A DNA stretch of 64,000 nucleotides from a bacterium (GTDB taxonomy: Bacteria; Zhuqueibacterota; QNDG01; JAFGCO01): contig JAFGGN010000076.1 of NCBI GenBank assembly GCA_016930535.1, forward strand, positions 1 through 64,000, read 5' to 3'. The position numbers and the translations under genes were made by a program. The notes beneath the pieces were generated by a model. The model was not told the origin of the DNA. It saw only the letters and a program-made list of their open reading frames with translations, and did no database searches. Shown here piece by piece: positions 30,186 through 40,001 of the stretch (position 1 is the stretch's first letter; each line of letters starts with the position of its first letter).

Positions 30186-30740
30186 ATGAAGAGAAAGTCC
30201 CTCATTCTAGCCGGCCTGTTTTTACTGGGCCTCACAGGTACTGTCGCAGCGCAGAGCGCGCACGATGTGGTATTCGATTATGTTGCGTTCGCGGTCATGC
30301 GTGTGTACGATGCGGGAACAGATGTTACGATCGATATCGACTCCGGTGTGATCACCACGCCCGGTGAAAGCGGCGCAGGCGCCACTGCAGACGGTGACAT
30401 CACCAAGTATCTGCAGTACACGTCCTTTACAAGCGGAACCGCTGTGGCGATTTCTGCCACACGCGGCGCATTGCCTACTGGCGTGACCGCCCTGTCTGTG
30501 GATCCGACCGTTTGTTCCACCGGTGCGGGTACGCACGGTTCCGAAGCGGCCGGCGGTTATATCGCCATACCGACCGGAAGCAGTACGAACATCATTACGG
30601 GCATCGGTTCCGCATACACGGGAATCGGGGCTACGGACGGTGCAGCCATGGTCTACAGGGCCACGTTCGACCTGGCCAGTCTGCTCTGGGCCGAGGACGG
30701 CAGCTCAGTTACCGTGACGTATTCGATCGCTGGTTATTGA
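30186..30740 (+). CDS. Secreted small fibre/pilin-like subunit A
   Basis: Signal peptide MKRKSLILAGLFLLGLTGTVAAQ, strong AAAGGAGG SD, beta-rich Thr/Ser/Gly protein ending VTVTYSIAGY. Confidence 0.7.
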   Translation: MKRKSLILAGLFLLGLTGTVAAQSAHDVVFDYVAFAVMRVYDAGTDVTIDIDSGVITTPGESGAGATADGDITKYLQYTSFTSGTAVAISATRGALPTGVTALSVDPTVCSTGAGTHGSEAAGGYIAIPTGSSTNIITGIGSAYTGIGATDGAAMVYRATFDLASLLWAEDGSSVTVTYSIAGY

Positions 30741-30761
30741 TTCTGTTTTCTGGATTAATTC

Positions 30762-30800
30762 AATGGAAGGAGCGGCATCCCCGTTCCTTCCATTTTTTTT
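30762..30800 (+). terminator. Rho-independent terminator after subunit A
   Basis: aatggaaggagcgg...ccgttccttccatt followed by T-run. Confidence 0.88.
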
Positions 30801-30894
30801 GGTTTTTTCATGAAAATCCGTTATATTGACGGTCGGGGACCGGTAAAGATACCGGCAATAAACCAAATGAGGCATGAACGACAGGACTAAGATC

Positions 30895-31686
30895 ATGAAG
30901 AACATACGTATTTATTTTTGGGCGTTTCTCGCCCTGGGCATGTTGTCCGGGTGTCTGGCAGATGTCACGATTTTGGGAGACCTGATACACAAACAGACAT
31001 TGGTACCCGGCGACAGCGTTGCAGGCACGATCACAGTCCTGAACGACGCAGAAACACCCGCGATCATCCGGATCACCCAATCCGATTATATATATCAATC
31101 GGACGGCAGCAGTTATTTTGAAACGCCCAGTTCGATCGCGCGTTCCAATGCCAGATGGATCGAATTCAGTCCCAAGCAGCTGACAGTGCCGCCAAGGGAA
31201 AAATCTGATATATATTATCAGATCCAGGTGCCGGCACAGGATTCGCTTTACGGCAGTTATTGGAGCGTACTCCTGATCGAACCCATACAGCAGCCCAGTC
31301 CCGATGAGGAAGACCAGTTCCGCGTGATCACGATTTTCCGTTATGCGGTTCAGATCATCAGTTCCATTCAGGGTACCGGTGAAATACAGCTTCAGTTCAT
31401 GAATGCGGGCATCGAGCCCCTGGACGGTAAACGGCAGTTGGGTATCGAGCTGGGAAATATCGGCGATATAGTGATCCGGCCCGAAGTTTGGATTGAGGTC
31501 TATTCCGAAACCGGGGATTTCCTTGGAAAATTCACAGCACAGCCCGCCCATCTGCTTCCCTCTTGTTCGAGACGGCTCCTGATCGATATTTCCACTCTGC
31601 CTTCGGGCATTCACAAGGCCATTGTGATTGCCGACTGCGGAGACGACAACGTGTTCGGCATGAACATCAAACTGGACATTCATTAG
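30895..31686 (+). CDS. Lipobox-bearing Ig-fold periplasmic chaperone-like protein (PapD/WxLIP-like)
   Basis: Lipobox LSGC; 'VPGDSVAGTITVLNDAETPAIIRI...WIEFSPKQLTVPPREKSDIYYQIQVPAQDSLYGSYWSVLLIEP' Ig-like chaperone pattern. Confidence 0.6.
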   Translation: MKNIRIYFWAFLALGMLSGCLADVTILGDLIHKQTLVPGDSVAGTITVLNDAETPAIIRITQSDYIYQSDGSSYFETPSSIARSNARWIEFSPKQLTVPPREKSDIYYQIQVPAQDSLYGSYWSVLLIEPIQQPSPDEEDQFRVITIFRYAVQIISSIQGTGEIQLQFMNAGIEPLDGKRQLGIELGNIGDIVIRPEVWIEVYSETGDFLGKFTAQPAHLLPSCSRRLLIDISTLPSGIHKAIVIADCGDDNVFGMNIKLDIH

Positions 31687-31929
31687 TCTTCCAAACGCGC
31701 GTCCATCGATTTTCCGATAATTGCCTCGAGGCACATCCTGGATCCGGTTCATTTCAAAATGAAATATTCGGCTGCCAATGACTCAATTCCATGAGGCAAC
31801 TCCTGATTTATTAAAAAAATGTAAAATAACGCTAAATATTTGATAAATAAAAAAATAATTGCATTAATTACTGTCATGGAATCCTGATCCGGCTGAAGTT
31901 CTATTAAAGAAGCGGTTTTTTGGCATGAC

Positions 31930-31946
31930 TGGCATGTTGTTTGTAT
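31930..31946 (+). promoter_or_regulatory. Sigma-54-like promoter TGGCAT-gttgt-TTGTAT
   Basis: Same 17-bp architecture as 30080, 37 bp upstream of the ATG at 31983. Confidence 0.6.
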
Positions 31947-31982
31947 AAAAATAATACAGAATAAACTGAATATGGCAGGATA

Positions 31983-34814
31983 ATGGATTTACGGCATTCA
32001 ACATTTTTTGTTCTGGTTCTTGCAAGCCTGTCTACAATTCTTTTGGCAGACGATACGGACCTTGAAATCCGTCCCATGAACGAGACCGCCCTCGAGACAC
32101 TACCGGACAGGAATGTGACGGCCGTTTTCTCCGTAACCAATCACATGGCAGATGCCCGTGAATTTATTTCCGAAGTGGACCTGCCCGAGGGCTGGAAGCT
32201 GATCAGCCAGAACCTTCCTTTCGAACTGGGAGAGAATGAAACGGACATCACCCTGCTGAGTTTTTATATACCGCAATCCACGCCCAGGGGCGTGTATACG
32301 CTGTTGTACCACATCCGCTGCCGGCAAATTCCTGAAATTCACAGTTATATCGCCTATGCGGTTTCGGTTCGGCCCTATTTGAATTACAATCTGGAAATCC
32401 TGAAAGCTCCGCAGCAGGTGATCGCAGGTGATACTTATGATGTAACCCTTCAGTTAATGAATAAAAGCAACGTGGACGACACGATATTCGTGGATATCAC
32501 GGATTCGCATGGTTTTGTTCAGAACGCGCGGATGGGACCGTATTTTCTGGAAGCCGGCAGTTCACGGTCAGTCGATATCGGATTCCGGCCGGACAGTGGC
32601 ATACTGCATCCACAGAAGCACAGGACCGTTTTTTCATTGACACGAAGCCGGGATACCAGGCCGTTCACGAGCGTACGCGTCATGGTCGATATAGTGCCCC
32701 GTATTCAGGGCATCAACGATCCGTTTCACCGGATTCCGCTCGAAATATCCGCGGCATTCATCTCGCAAAAACTGGATGGTAAAAAGGCGGCGGCTGGTTA
32801 TCAGGGTGACATTCGAGGAGAAGGCACCCTGACCGAAGCGGGGGACAGCCGTTTGTACTGTCATTTCCGCGGTCCGGATGCGTATTACCGTTCGCTCTCC
32901 GTTTATGCGGAACGCGAGGAATACGTGGCCGGATATCAGTCCCCGCGAATCGGACTGCATGTCGGCGACCGTAGCTACTCGCTTTCGGACCTGACTCAAT
33001 TCAGCCGGTACGGACGGGGTGTCGAATTCAATGTCCGGCCATTCAAAAAATGTACATTCGGCAGTTTTTATCAAAAATCGCACTGGTCCGGAAGAGGCGA
33101 CAGATCTGCGGCTGCTATGCTGCAGTATGATGCGACCGCATCGCTTCAATCCCGCCTGAACTGGATACAACTGAAAAATCATTTTGGCGAGGGACGCATC
33201 CTCAGCCTGTCCAATCAATACCGGTGGAGCGGAGATTCCCGGGCGGAGGTGGAATATGCATACGGCACATCCGTATCCGGCCAGGCATCCGGCTCCGCAT
33301 TTAAAACCCTTCTGTCCGGACGTATCAAAGGTTCCTGGATACATGTGAACTGGATCTATGCAGCCCCGGATTTCATGGGCTATTTCCGGGACACCAATTA
33401 CCTGACGGCCAATCTGCATACGGCTATATCGTCGAAATGGCGTTTTCAGGCTGTGTACAATTACACGAAAAAGAATATCGAACAAGACACGTCCCGGTTC
33501 GACGCACCCGTCAGCCACATGGTCCGGACCGGCCTGGATTATTATCATAATGCCAATATCAAGGCGGATTTTACGGCCAATTACCGCAGCAACCGGGACC
33601 GGCTGAACCGGTTTTTCGATTATATCGAGCAGTCAGTCCGGGCGCAGTTGAGCAGCAGGGTAGCCGATATGTCCCTGTCCGTTTCCGGGGAGTGGGGGAC
33701 TGTTCACAATAACATTTATCATAACCGGTCCGCGATGTCAAGGTACGGATTGACTGCTTTGTACAAATACAGGGAAGTGAACATCCTGAGCGGATTTCTG
33801 CAGTACGAAAACAGCAACCGCTTCTCCGCAGACAAACGGCGCTCAGTGATTGCGGGTTTCAACATCAATGCCCTGCTCGGCGGAAAAACGCGGCTGAATT
33901 TTCAATGGCAGAACGATTATTCACTCGAGGAATACTACTCGGACAGGAACACTATGAATCTGGCCGTGCGTCATATGCTGCCTTTCGGCCACCATATTCA
34001 GATCAAGGGCCGCAGGACCCTGCTGAAATACTCAAAAAACCGTACGGATCTGGCCTTTCTGGCCGAGTATCTCATTCCCCTGGGCGTTCCGGTATCCCGC
34101 CGGCAGGATCTCTGTATCGTACGCGGCCGCGTGGTGGATGTGGAGACACAACAGCCTTTGAAAAACCTGGTGATTCATATCAACGGCAGCACGGCAGCTA
34201 CGGACAGGAACGGTCATTTTGGATTTTATAATCTCACGGAGAAGACCTACTATCTTACCATAGACAAGTCCAGCATGGGGATGAACAAGGTCACGGTCAA
34301 ACCGTTGCCGCTCGAAATTACCACAGTCCGGGGAGGGGAAGGTCAGTATGTGGAAATCGGTGTTATCCGAAGCGGGGCGCTTTCCGGCCGCGTATTGCTC
34401 GCGAAAAATACGGCAGGCACGGACAGTGCCGACCAGGGCCTCTTTCTCATGGGAAGCAAGACCAGCGGGAAAAGCTCGAATGGCAGCGGACACCGTGAAT
34501 TGGCAGATTCCACGACGATGCAGACACTTGCCAACATCGTTGTTGAGATGTCCCGGGGTGATGAGGTTATCCGGCGTGTCACGGATGCCGGTGGCCGTTT
34601 TGTTTTCGAGGAACTCAGGCCGGGAAAATGGCAGGTCCGGTGCATTGACAAATACCTGCCTGAATATCACCAGATGGAGAAGAGCGTGATTGAAGTGGAC
34701 ATCGAACCGGGTGAAGGAGTATCACTCGACATTCATATCGTTCCCAAACGGCGCGCCATACGAATGCTGCGTGAAAGCGAAATGATCGTCAAGGAAAAGA
34801 GGAAAGACTGGTGA
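31983..34814 (+). CDS. Usher-like outer-membrane beta-barrel with N-terminal NEW3-like and C-terminal TTR/CarboxypepD_reg-like domains
   Basis: Signal peptide; alternating amphipathic strands 'SLSVYAEREEYVAGYQSPRIGLHVGDRSYSLS...'; 'VRGRVVDVETQQPLKNLVIHINGSTAATDRNGHFGF'. Confidence 0.55.
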   Translation: MDLRHSTFFVLVLASLSTILLADDTDLEIRPMNETALETLPDRNVTAVFSVTNHMADAREFISEVDLPEGWKLISQNLPFELGENETDITLLSFYIPQSTPRGVYTLLYHIRCRQIPEIHSYIAYAVSVRPYLNYNLEILKAPQQVIAGDTYDVTLQLMNKSNVDDTIFVDITDSHGFVQNARMGPYFLEAGSSRSVDIGFRPDSGILHPQKHRTVFSLTRSRDTRPFTSVRVMVDIVPRIQGINDPFHRIPLEISAAFISQKLDGKKAAAGYQGDIRGEGTLTEAGDSRLYCHFRGPDAYYRSLSVYAEREEYVAGYQSPRIGLHVGDRSYSLSDLTQFSRYGRGVEFNVRPFKKCTFGSFYQKSHWSGRGDRSAAAMLQYDATASLQSRLNWIQLKNHFGEGRILSLSNQYRWSGDSRAEVEYAYGTSVSGQASGSAFKTLLSGRIKGSWIHVNWIYAAPDFMGYFRDTNYLTANLHTAISSKWRFQAVYNYTKKNIEQDTSRFDAPVSHMVRTGLDYYHNANIKADFTANYRSNRDRLNRFFDYIEQSVRAQLSSRVADMSLSVSGEWGTVHNNIYHNRSAMSRYGLTALYKYREVNILSGFLQYENSNRFSADKRRSVIAGFNINALLGGKTRLNFQWQNDYSLEEYYSDRNTMNLAVRHMLPFGHHIQIKGRRTLLKYSKNRTDLAFLAEYLIPLGVPVSRRQDLCIVRGRVVDVETQQPLKNLVIHINGSTAATDRNGHFGFYNLTEKTYYLTIDKSSMGMNKVTVKPLPLEITTVRGGEGQYVEIGVIRSGALSGRVLLAKNTAGTDSADQGLFLMGSKTSGKSSNGSGHRELADSTTMQTLANIVVEMSRGDEVIRRVTDAGGRFVFEELRPGKWQVRCIDKYLPEYHQMEKSVIEVDIEPGEGVSLDIHIVPKRRAIRMLRESEMIVKEKRKDW

Positions 34815-35269
34815 GATCCGTTGCACATCTGGCTATCACGGCCGTTCTGTTCGCAGTCACAATGACACGGGGCCAGAATGTCTCCATACAGAAAGGCGGC
34901 GACTGGGTCATTACCGTAGGTTCGGTAACAACGCCGGGAGACAATCCGGTTGGTACCTACGAAAGCCTGGCGGACCAGGTGACGCTCAGGGTGCAGTACG
35001 GAGGCGACTGGATCGTTTACATTAATAAAAACGACGTGAATTGGCATGCCAATTTCTATTTGGAGCGTCAGCGCACTTCGGACGGAAACGGCGGCGGCAG
35101 TATTTCCGGCGGAGACAGCTACGATCCGATTACGGGCACGGTGACACAGTTTTTTCAGGGCAATAAGAACAGAAACGGAATCGATATACAGTACCGGTTG
35201 TCTGCCACGGGCGCCGTAACCGCCGATACTTACACCACAACCATCGAGTTTACCATCACGGGATACTAA
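34811..35269 (+). CDS. Secreted small fibre/pilin-like subunit B
   Basis: Signal peptide; GTGA overlap with the usher-like gene; beta-rich protein ending TYTTTIEFTITGY, similar to subunit A. Confidence 0.65.
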   Translation: MRSVAHLAITAVLFAVTMTRGQNVSIQKGGDWVITVGSVTTPGDNPVGTYESLADQVTLRVQYGGDWIVYINKNDVNWHANFYLERQRTSDGNGGGSISGGDSYDPITGTVTQFFQGNKNRNGIDIQYRLSATGAVTADTYTTTIEFTITGY

Positions 35270-35581
35270 AACTGCTGAACAGGAACCCGTCCGCCGGCGG
35301 AATTCTTGATTGCCGCCGAAAGGATGTGTCTGCCGGTTTCATCGATTCAGCCATATAAGGGATGATGATACGTATGGCCAGTGTCCTGATCTTTCTTTCG
35401 GGATGATAAAGACAATACACACTCAACTTTCAAGCCTTCGCCTGCCCTACGAGGCCATATGAAAATTGCAAAGTGAAAACAATTTCAATATGTAAAATAA
35501 ACTGCAAAGCGCAAGTCGGCGACAATATTGTAATTATATTAAAATCAATATCTTAAAATATTACAAAAAAGACACATTCTT

Positions 35582-35598
35582 TGGCATGTGGTTTGTAT
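35582..35598 (+). promoter_or_regulatory. Sigma-54-like promoter TGGCAT-gtggt-TTGTAT
   Basis: Same 17-bp architecture; about 90 bp upstream of the 35688 ATG. Confidence 0.6.
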
Positions 35599-35687
35599 TG
35601 AATGGTTTTGTTGTAAAAGCAGAATACGGGGGAGGTCCATCCTTTTATTACCAGATGCGTCCAGACTAACATCAGAGGCCGATCATC

Positions 35688-37484
35688 ATGACAAAAACAG
35701 CAGTAAAACAGCCGGTTCGCATTCATTATTTCCAGTACGGATTGATATTCGCGATCTGCTACTGGGCCATGGAAGCGGTTCAGGATGTCATTTCATTCGA
35801 CCGCGGTGATTTTGTGGAGCGGTTTTTCATACCCGATTCCGGCAGCCTGTGGATGCGTGTCGTGGTTGTCGGTATCATTCTGCTTTTCGGAACGGTATCC
35901 GACATCCTGTCCCAGAATGGCCGGGCCATCCGGAAACGGCTGTGGATCAGGGGCGAGTGGGGACTCATGGCCGTATGCATCGGATTCTCCGTGATATACT
36001 GGCTGCTCGAAGCATTCAGGGATTTTTATATTTTCCAGTCGGGCTCCTTTGTTGAGATGATCTATGCACCGCCGGCATTTCATTTCTGGATCCGTGTTCT
36101 TGCCGTATTCTTCCTGATCCTGTTCGGGATATATGTGCAGACCAATGTCAATGAATTGCGCAGCGACGGGAAACAGCTGAGACATCAGAAGGCCCATCTC
36201 GAAAGGCTGGTGCAGTCAAGATCCCTGGAACTGACCGAGGCGAAATCGCTCATTCAGCGCCTGAGAAATGAAATCGATAGAAGGCAATTGCTCGAAAAAG
36301 AGATTGCCAGTATGCGCGATCAGTTGATTCATGCTCAAAAACTGGAAGCTGTGGGTCTGATATCCGGAGGCATCGCGCATGATTTCAACAATCTGATGAC
36401 CGCGGTTCTGGGTGTGAGCAGCCTGGCAATGAAGGACATTCCCGAGAACAGCTCGCTTTATCACGATATGCAGCAGATCAGAACCGCTGCAGGCAGGGCC
36501 GCCGATCTCACCCGGCAGCTTCTTCTGTTCAGCCGTGAAAATCCGGCGGAATTCGCACCCCTGAATCTGAATACGGTTATCCGGGGTCTGAACAAGATGC
36601 TTCTCAGTATAATCGGGGAGGATATTACCCTGACATTCGATCTCGCAGAGGATTGCCAGCCGGTAAAAGGCGATAAAGGGACGCTCGAACAGGTAATCAT
36701 CAATCTGGTCGTGAACAGCCGGGATTCCATACGGTCAGGAGGAAATATCCTGGTCGCCACCCGGGATGTTTCGCTCGATCAAAGGACGGACAGACACGGG
36801 ATTCAGATTCATCCGGGGCAGTATACACGCCTGATCGTGAAGGATAACGGGATCGGAATGACGGCCGAGATCCGGAACAGGATTTTCGATCCGTTTTTCA
36901 GTACTAAACCGCCGGAAGCGGGAACGGGACTGGGGCTTGCGGTTGTGGATCAGATCGTGAGCAAGCATGAAGGATGGATCGAAGTGGACAGCAATCCGGG
37001 TTCCGGTACGGTTTTCTCCGTGTTTCTGCCGATTATTACGGGACGCGTGCAGAGCCGGCCTGAAGATATGGAGCGGGTTGAGCATCATCAGGGACATGGC
37101 AGGCGCATCCTGCTGATAGAGGATGAGGACAATGTCCGTGAATTTACATACAGGGCACTGAGCCAGCAGGGATACAACATCATCACGGCAGGAACGGCAG
37201 ATGAAGCAAAACGGGTGTTTTACAGGGAAAGCGGCGCATTCGATCTTATTCTGTCCGATGTTGTGCTGCCCGACGAGAATGGGGTCGACCTGGTTCTGAA
37301 CCTGACTTCCGATTATCCGAATGTGCCGGTGCTTCTTTGCAGCGGGCATACCGATTCGAAGGCACAGTGGCTCCGGATTAAAAAACACGGGTTTCCCTTT
37401 CTGAAAAAACCATTCGCATTGAACGATCTTTTAAAGGGCGTGCACCATGCGGTGGATAATTTTCATGGGATTCAGGGACATTAA
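35688..37484 (+). CDS. Hybrid histidine kinase (duplicated 2-TM sensor repeats, HisKA, HATPase, receiver)
   Basis: GGIAHDFNNLMTAVLG H-box; GTGLGLAVV G2 box; receiver 'RRILLIEDEDNVREF...DLILSDVVLPDENG'. Confidence 0.9.
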   Translation: MTKTAVKQPVRIHYFQYGLIFAICYWAMEAVQDVISFDRGDFVERFFIPDSGSLWMRVVVVGIILLFGTVSDILSQNGRAIRKRLWIRGEWGLMAVCIGFSVIYWLLEAFRDFYIFQSGSFVEMIYAPPAFHFWIRVLAVFFLILFGIYVQTNVNELRSDGKQLRHQKAHLERLVQSRSLELTEAKSLIQRLRNEIDRRQLLEKEIASMRDQLIHAQKLEAVGLISGGIAHDFNNLMTAVLGVSSLAMKDIPENSSLYHDMQQIRTAAGRAADLTRQLLLFSRENPAEFAPLNLNTVIRGLNKMLLSIIGEDITLTFDLAEDCQPVKGDKGTLEQVIINLVVNSRDSIRSGGNILVATRDVSLDQRTDRHGIQIHPGQYTRLIVKDNGIGMTAEIRNRIFDPFFSTKPPEAGTGLGLAVVDQIVSKHEGWIEVDSNPGSGTVFSVFLPIITGRVQSRPEDMERVEHHQGHGRRILLIEDEDNVREFTYRALSQQGYNIITAGTADEAKRVFYRESGAFDLILSDVVLPDENGVDLVLNLTSDYPNVPVLLCSGHTDSKAQWLRIKKHGFPFLKKPFALNDLLKGVHHAVDNFHGIQGH

Positions 37485-37518
37485 ACAGTTGAACGGATTG
37501 AAATAAAATCGAATATTT

Positions 37519-39849
37519 ATGGAACTGCTGAAGACCATCATACAAACGCTGCGCCGGAAAATTCGGCCGATGAACCTGATCAGTATCGGATTTTTATTCG
37601 GCGGATTCTACTGGATCATGGAATCGGTCCGGGATGTCATCGGTCTGGAAAGGGGGACCTTTTTCGAACGTCTGCTGCATCCGGACAGCCGTTCCTTCTG
37701 GATGCGCCTGATGGTGGTGCTGCTTCTGCTGCTTTTCGGAGTGATTGCAGAATCACTGAGAAACTTGCAGACCGTCACCGTGATGCGTTCCGAACGAAAA
37801 TTCCGGATAGGCGGTATGGTATGGGCTGGTTTTCTGTTTACCGTGCTGTACTGGTTCCTGGAGTCCTTCAGGGATTTCTGGACATTCGATAAGGGGGATT
37901 TCGTTCATTGCCTGTTCATTCAGGAACCGGTCGATATCGCCATGCGGCTGATGGGCGTATCGGTTATTCTGCTGTTCAGTGCCTATGCACAATCGCTGAT
38001 CGATGAAAGGAACCGGGCCGAGATCACCTTAAAAAAGACGCAGAGAGAGCTGGAATTACTGGTCCGGGAGAGGACACAGGCCCTGTCGGAATCGAACCGA
38101 CTGCTGAAACAGGAAATCAGAGAACGGGCGCATGCCGAAAAAGAACTCAGAAAAGTCAACCGTGCCCTGAAAACGCTGAGTGAATGCAATGAAGTGCTCG
38201 TCCGCGCAGCCAAACCGGAACAGCTGCTGAAGGATATTTGTCAGAAACTCGTGGATGTGGGCGGATATCCACTGGTCTGGGTGGACATCATTAAAAAGAA
38301 CGGCAAATCGACAGTCGAAACCAAGGCGAAGGCGGCCGCCGTATCAGGAGATCTGAAACTGATCCGGAATTTTCATGCCGGCTCACGGCATGGCATTGAT
38401 ACGGAAAATACGGATCATGATGTCATTGAGCCGGTTGTGCATCATGATCTGGTTAAACTGGCCGTCGATACCGCCTGTATCCGGAAATTGAAGGACCGCA
38501 GATACTGCGCATGGACCTGCATTCCTCTCGTCCGGGAAGGCAAGGCGTTCGGTGCTCTGCATATTCTGGATACACATCGTAAGGCATTTGACCGCGAAGC
38601 GCTCCGGCTGCTGAATGAACTGGCCAACAATCTGGCATTCGGACTCACGGTAATCAAAACCAGGCAGGAACGTGAAATCGCTGAAAAGGAAAAGGAGCAA
38701 TTCAGGGCACAACTGCTGGAATCTCAGAAAATGGAGGCCGTGGGCATACTGGCAGGCGGTGTGGCTCATGATTTCAATAATCTGCTGACGGCCATCCAGG
38801 TCAGTGTGGATCTGGCTTTGATGGATGCAAATGAAGACACTTCCATTTATCGTGAATTAATTGAAATTCATCAGGTGGCGGATCACGCCTCTCAGCTTGC
38901 AAGGCAGCTTCTGTTATTCAGCAGGAAGCATCCCATGGAACCGGCAGCCATCCTGATGAATAATCTGGTCGGACATGTCCGAAAAATGCTGATCAGACTG
39001 ACCGGTGAAAATATACGGGTTCTGACCGAGCTGGAAACGGATCTTTGGCATATCTGGGCAGATCAGGCTACCATTGAACAGGTGATTATCAATCTGGTTG
39101 TCAATGCCAGGGATGCCATGGAAAACGGCGGTGATTTGACAATAGCCACCGAGAACGTACAATTGAGCAGAAAAAAATGCCGGAGCATTCCTGAATCCAG
39201 GCCGGGTAAATTCGTCATGCTGAAAATTAAGGACACGGGTACGGGCATGCCGGATGAGACACTGAACCGGATATTCGAGCCCTTTTTCAGTACAAAGGCT
39301 CCCGGCAAGGGTTCCGGTCTGGGTTTGTCCGTTGTTTACGGTATTGTGAAGGAACATGACGGTTTCATTCATGTTGAAAGTGTCGAGGGAAGGGGTACAT
39401 GTTTCAGCGTATATCTGCCGGCAGTGACTTATCAGGTTGAGACCAAAATCGAGAGGGAAGTCTGTCCGGAACAGCTGAACGGTCACGGCAGGCGCATCCT
39501 CATTATTGAAGATGAAGATAAGGTGCGTGAGTTTACCTGCAAGGGACTGCAGATGAACGGTTATGAGGTTTTTACGGCCTCCAGCGGTATCGAAGCCGAA
39601 ATGACTTTCGACAGGGAAAGGGGCCGGTTCGATGCCATATTGAGCGATGTTGTATTGCCTGATACAAGCGGTATCAATCTCAGCGACCGGCTTCGCAAAA
39701 AGAGGGCGGGTTTAAAAGTGCTGCTCTGCAGCGGGTATGCAGATGAAGGACCGTCGGTGGAATCCCAGCGGAACGGGACCATTTATCTGCAGAAGCCCTA
39801 TTCACTTACGGATGTTTTGAAGAAACTGCATTCCCTGATGGATGCCTGA
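37519..39849 (+). CDS. Hybrid histidine kinase (same TM sensor, GAF, HisKA, HATPase, receiver)
   Basis: GGVAHDFNNLLTAIQ; GSGLGLSVV; receiver 'AILSDVVLPDTSG'. Confidence 0.9.
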   Translation: MELLKTIIQTLRRKIRPMNLISIGFLFGGFYWIMESVRDVIGLERGTFFERLLHPDSRSFWMRLMVVLLLLLFGVIAESLRNLQTVTVMRSERKFRIGGMVWAGFLFTVLYWFLESFRDFWTFDKGDFVHCLFIQEPVDIAMRLMGVSVILLFSAYAQSLIDERNRAEITLKKTQRELELLVRERTQALSESNRLLKQEIRERAHAEKELRKVNRALKTLSECNEVLVRAAKPEQLLKDICQKLVDVGGYPLVWVDIIKKNGKSTVETKAKAAAVSGDLKLIRNFHAGSRHGIDTENTDHDVIEPVVHHDLVKLAVDTACIRKLKDRRYCAWTCIPLVREGKAFGALHILDTHRKAFDREALRLLNELANNLAFGLTVIKTRQEREIAEKEKEQFRAQLLESQKMEAVGILAGGVAHDFNNLLTAIQVSVDLALMDANEDTSIYRELIEIHQVADHASQLARQLLLFSRKHPMEPAAILMNNLVGHVRKMLIRLTGENIRVLTELETDLWHIWADQATIEQVIINLVVNARDAMENGGDLTIATENVQLSRKKCRSIPESRPGKFVMLKIKDTGTGMPDETLNRIFEPFFSTKAPGKGSGLGLSVVYGIVKEHDGFIHVESVEGRGTCFSVYLPAVTYQVETKIEREVCPEQLNGHGRRILIIEDEDKVREFTCKGLQMNGYEVFTASSGIEAEMTFDRERGRFDAILSDVVLPDTSGINLSDRLRKKRAGLKVLLCSGYADEGPSVESQRNGTIYLQKPYSLTDVLKKLHSLMDA

Positions 39850-40001
39850 TTTATTCGAACCGGCCGGTATTTAGATATAATATTGAAATTGTTGAAAAAA
39901 GTCATTGACTCATAACAAAAAAAACTGTAAAATAATTTAATATGATCCATCCTCAATCGGTTCAAATCGGTTCACTGATCAAACCTTGAAAAGGGAAAAC
40001 A

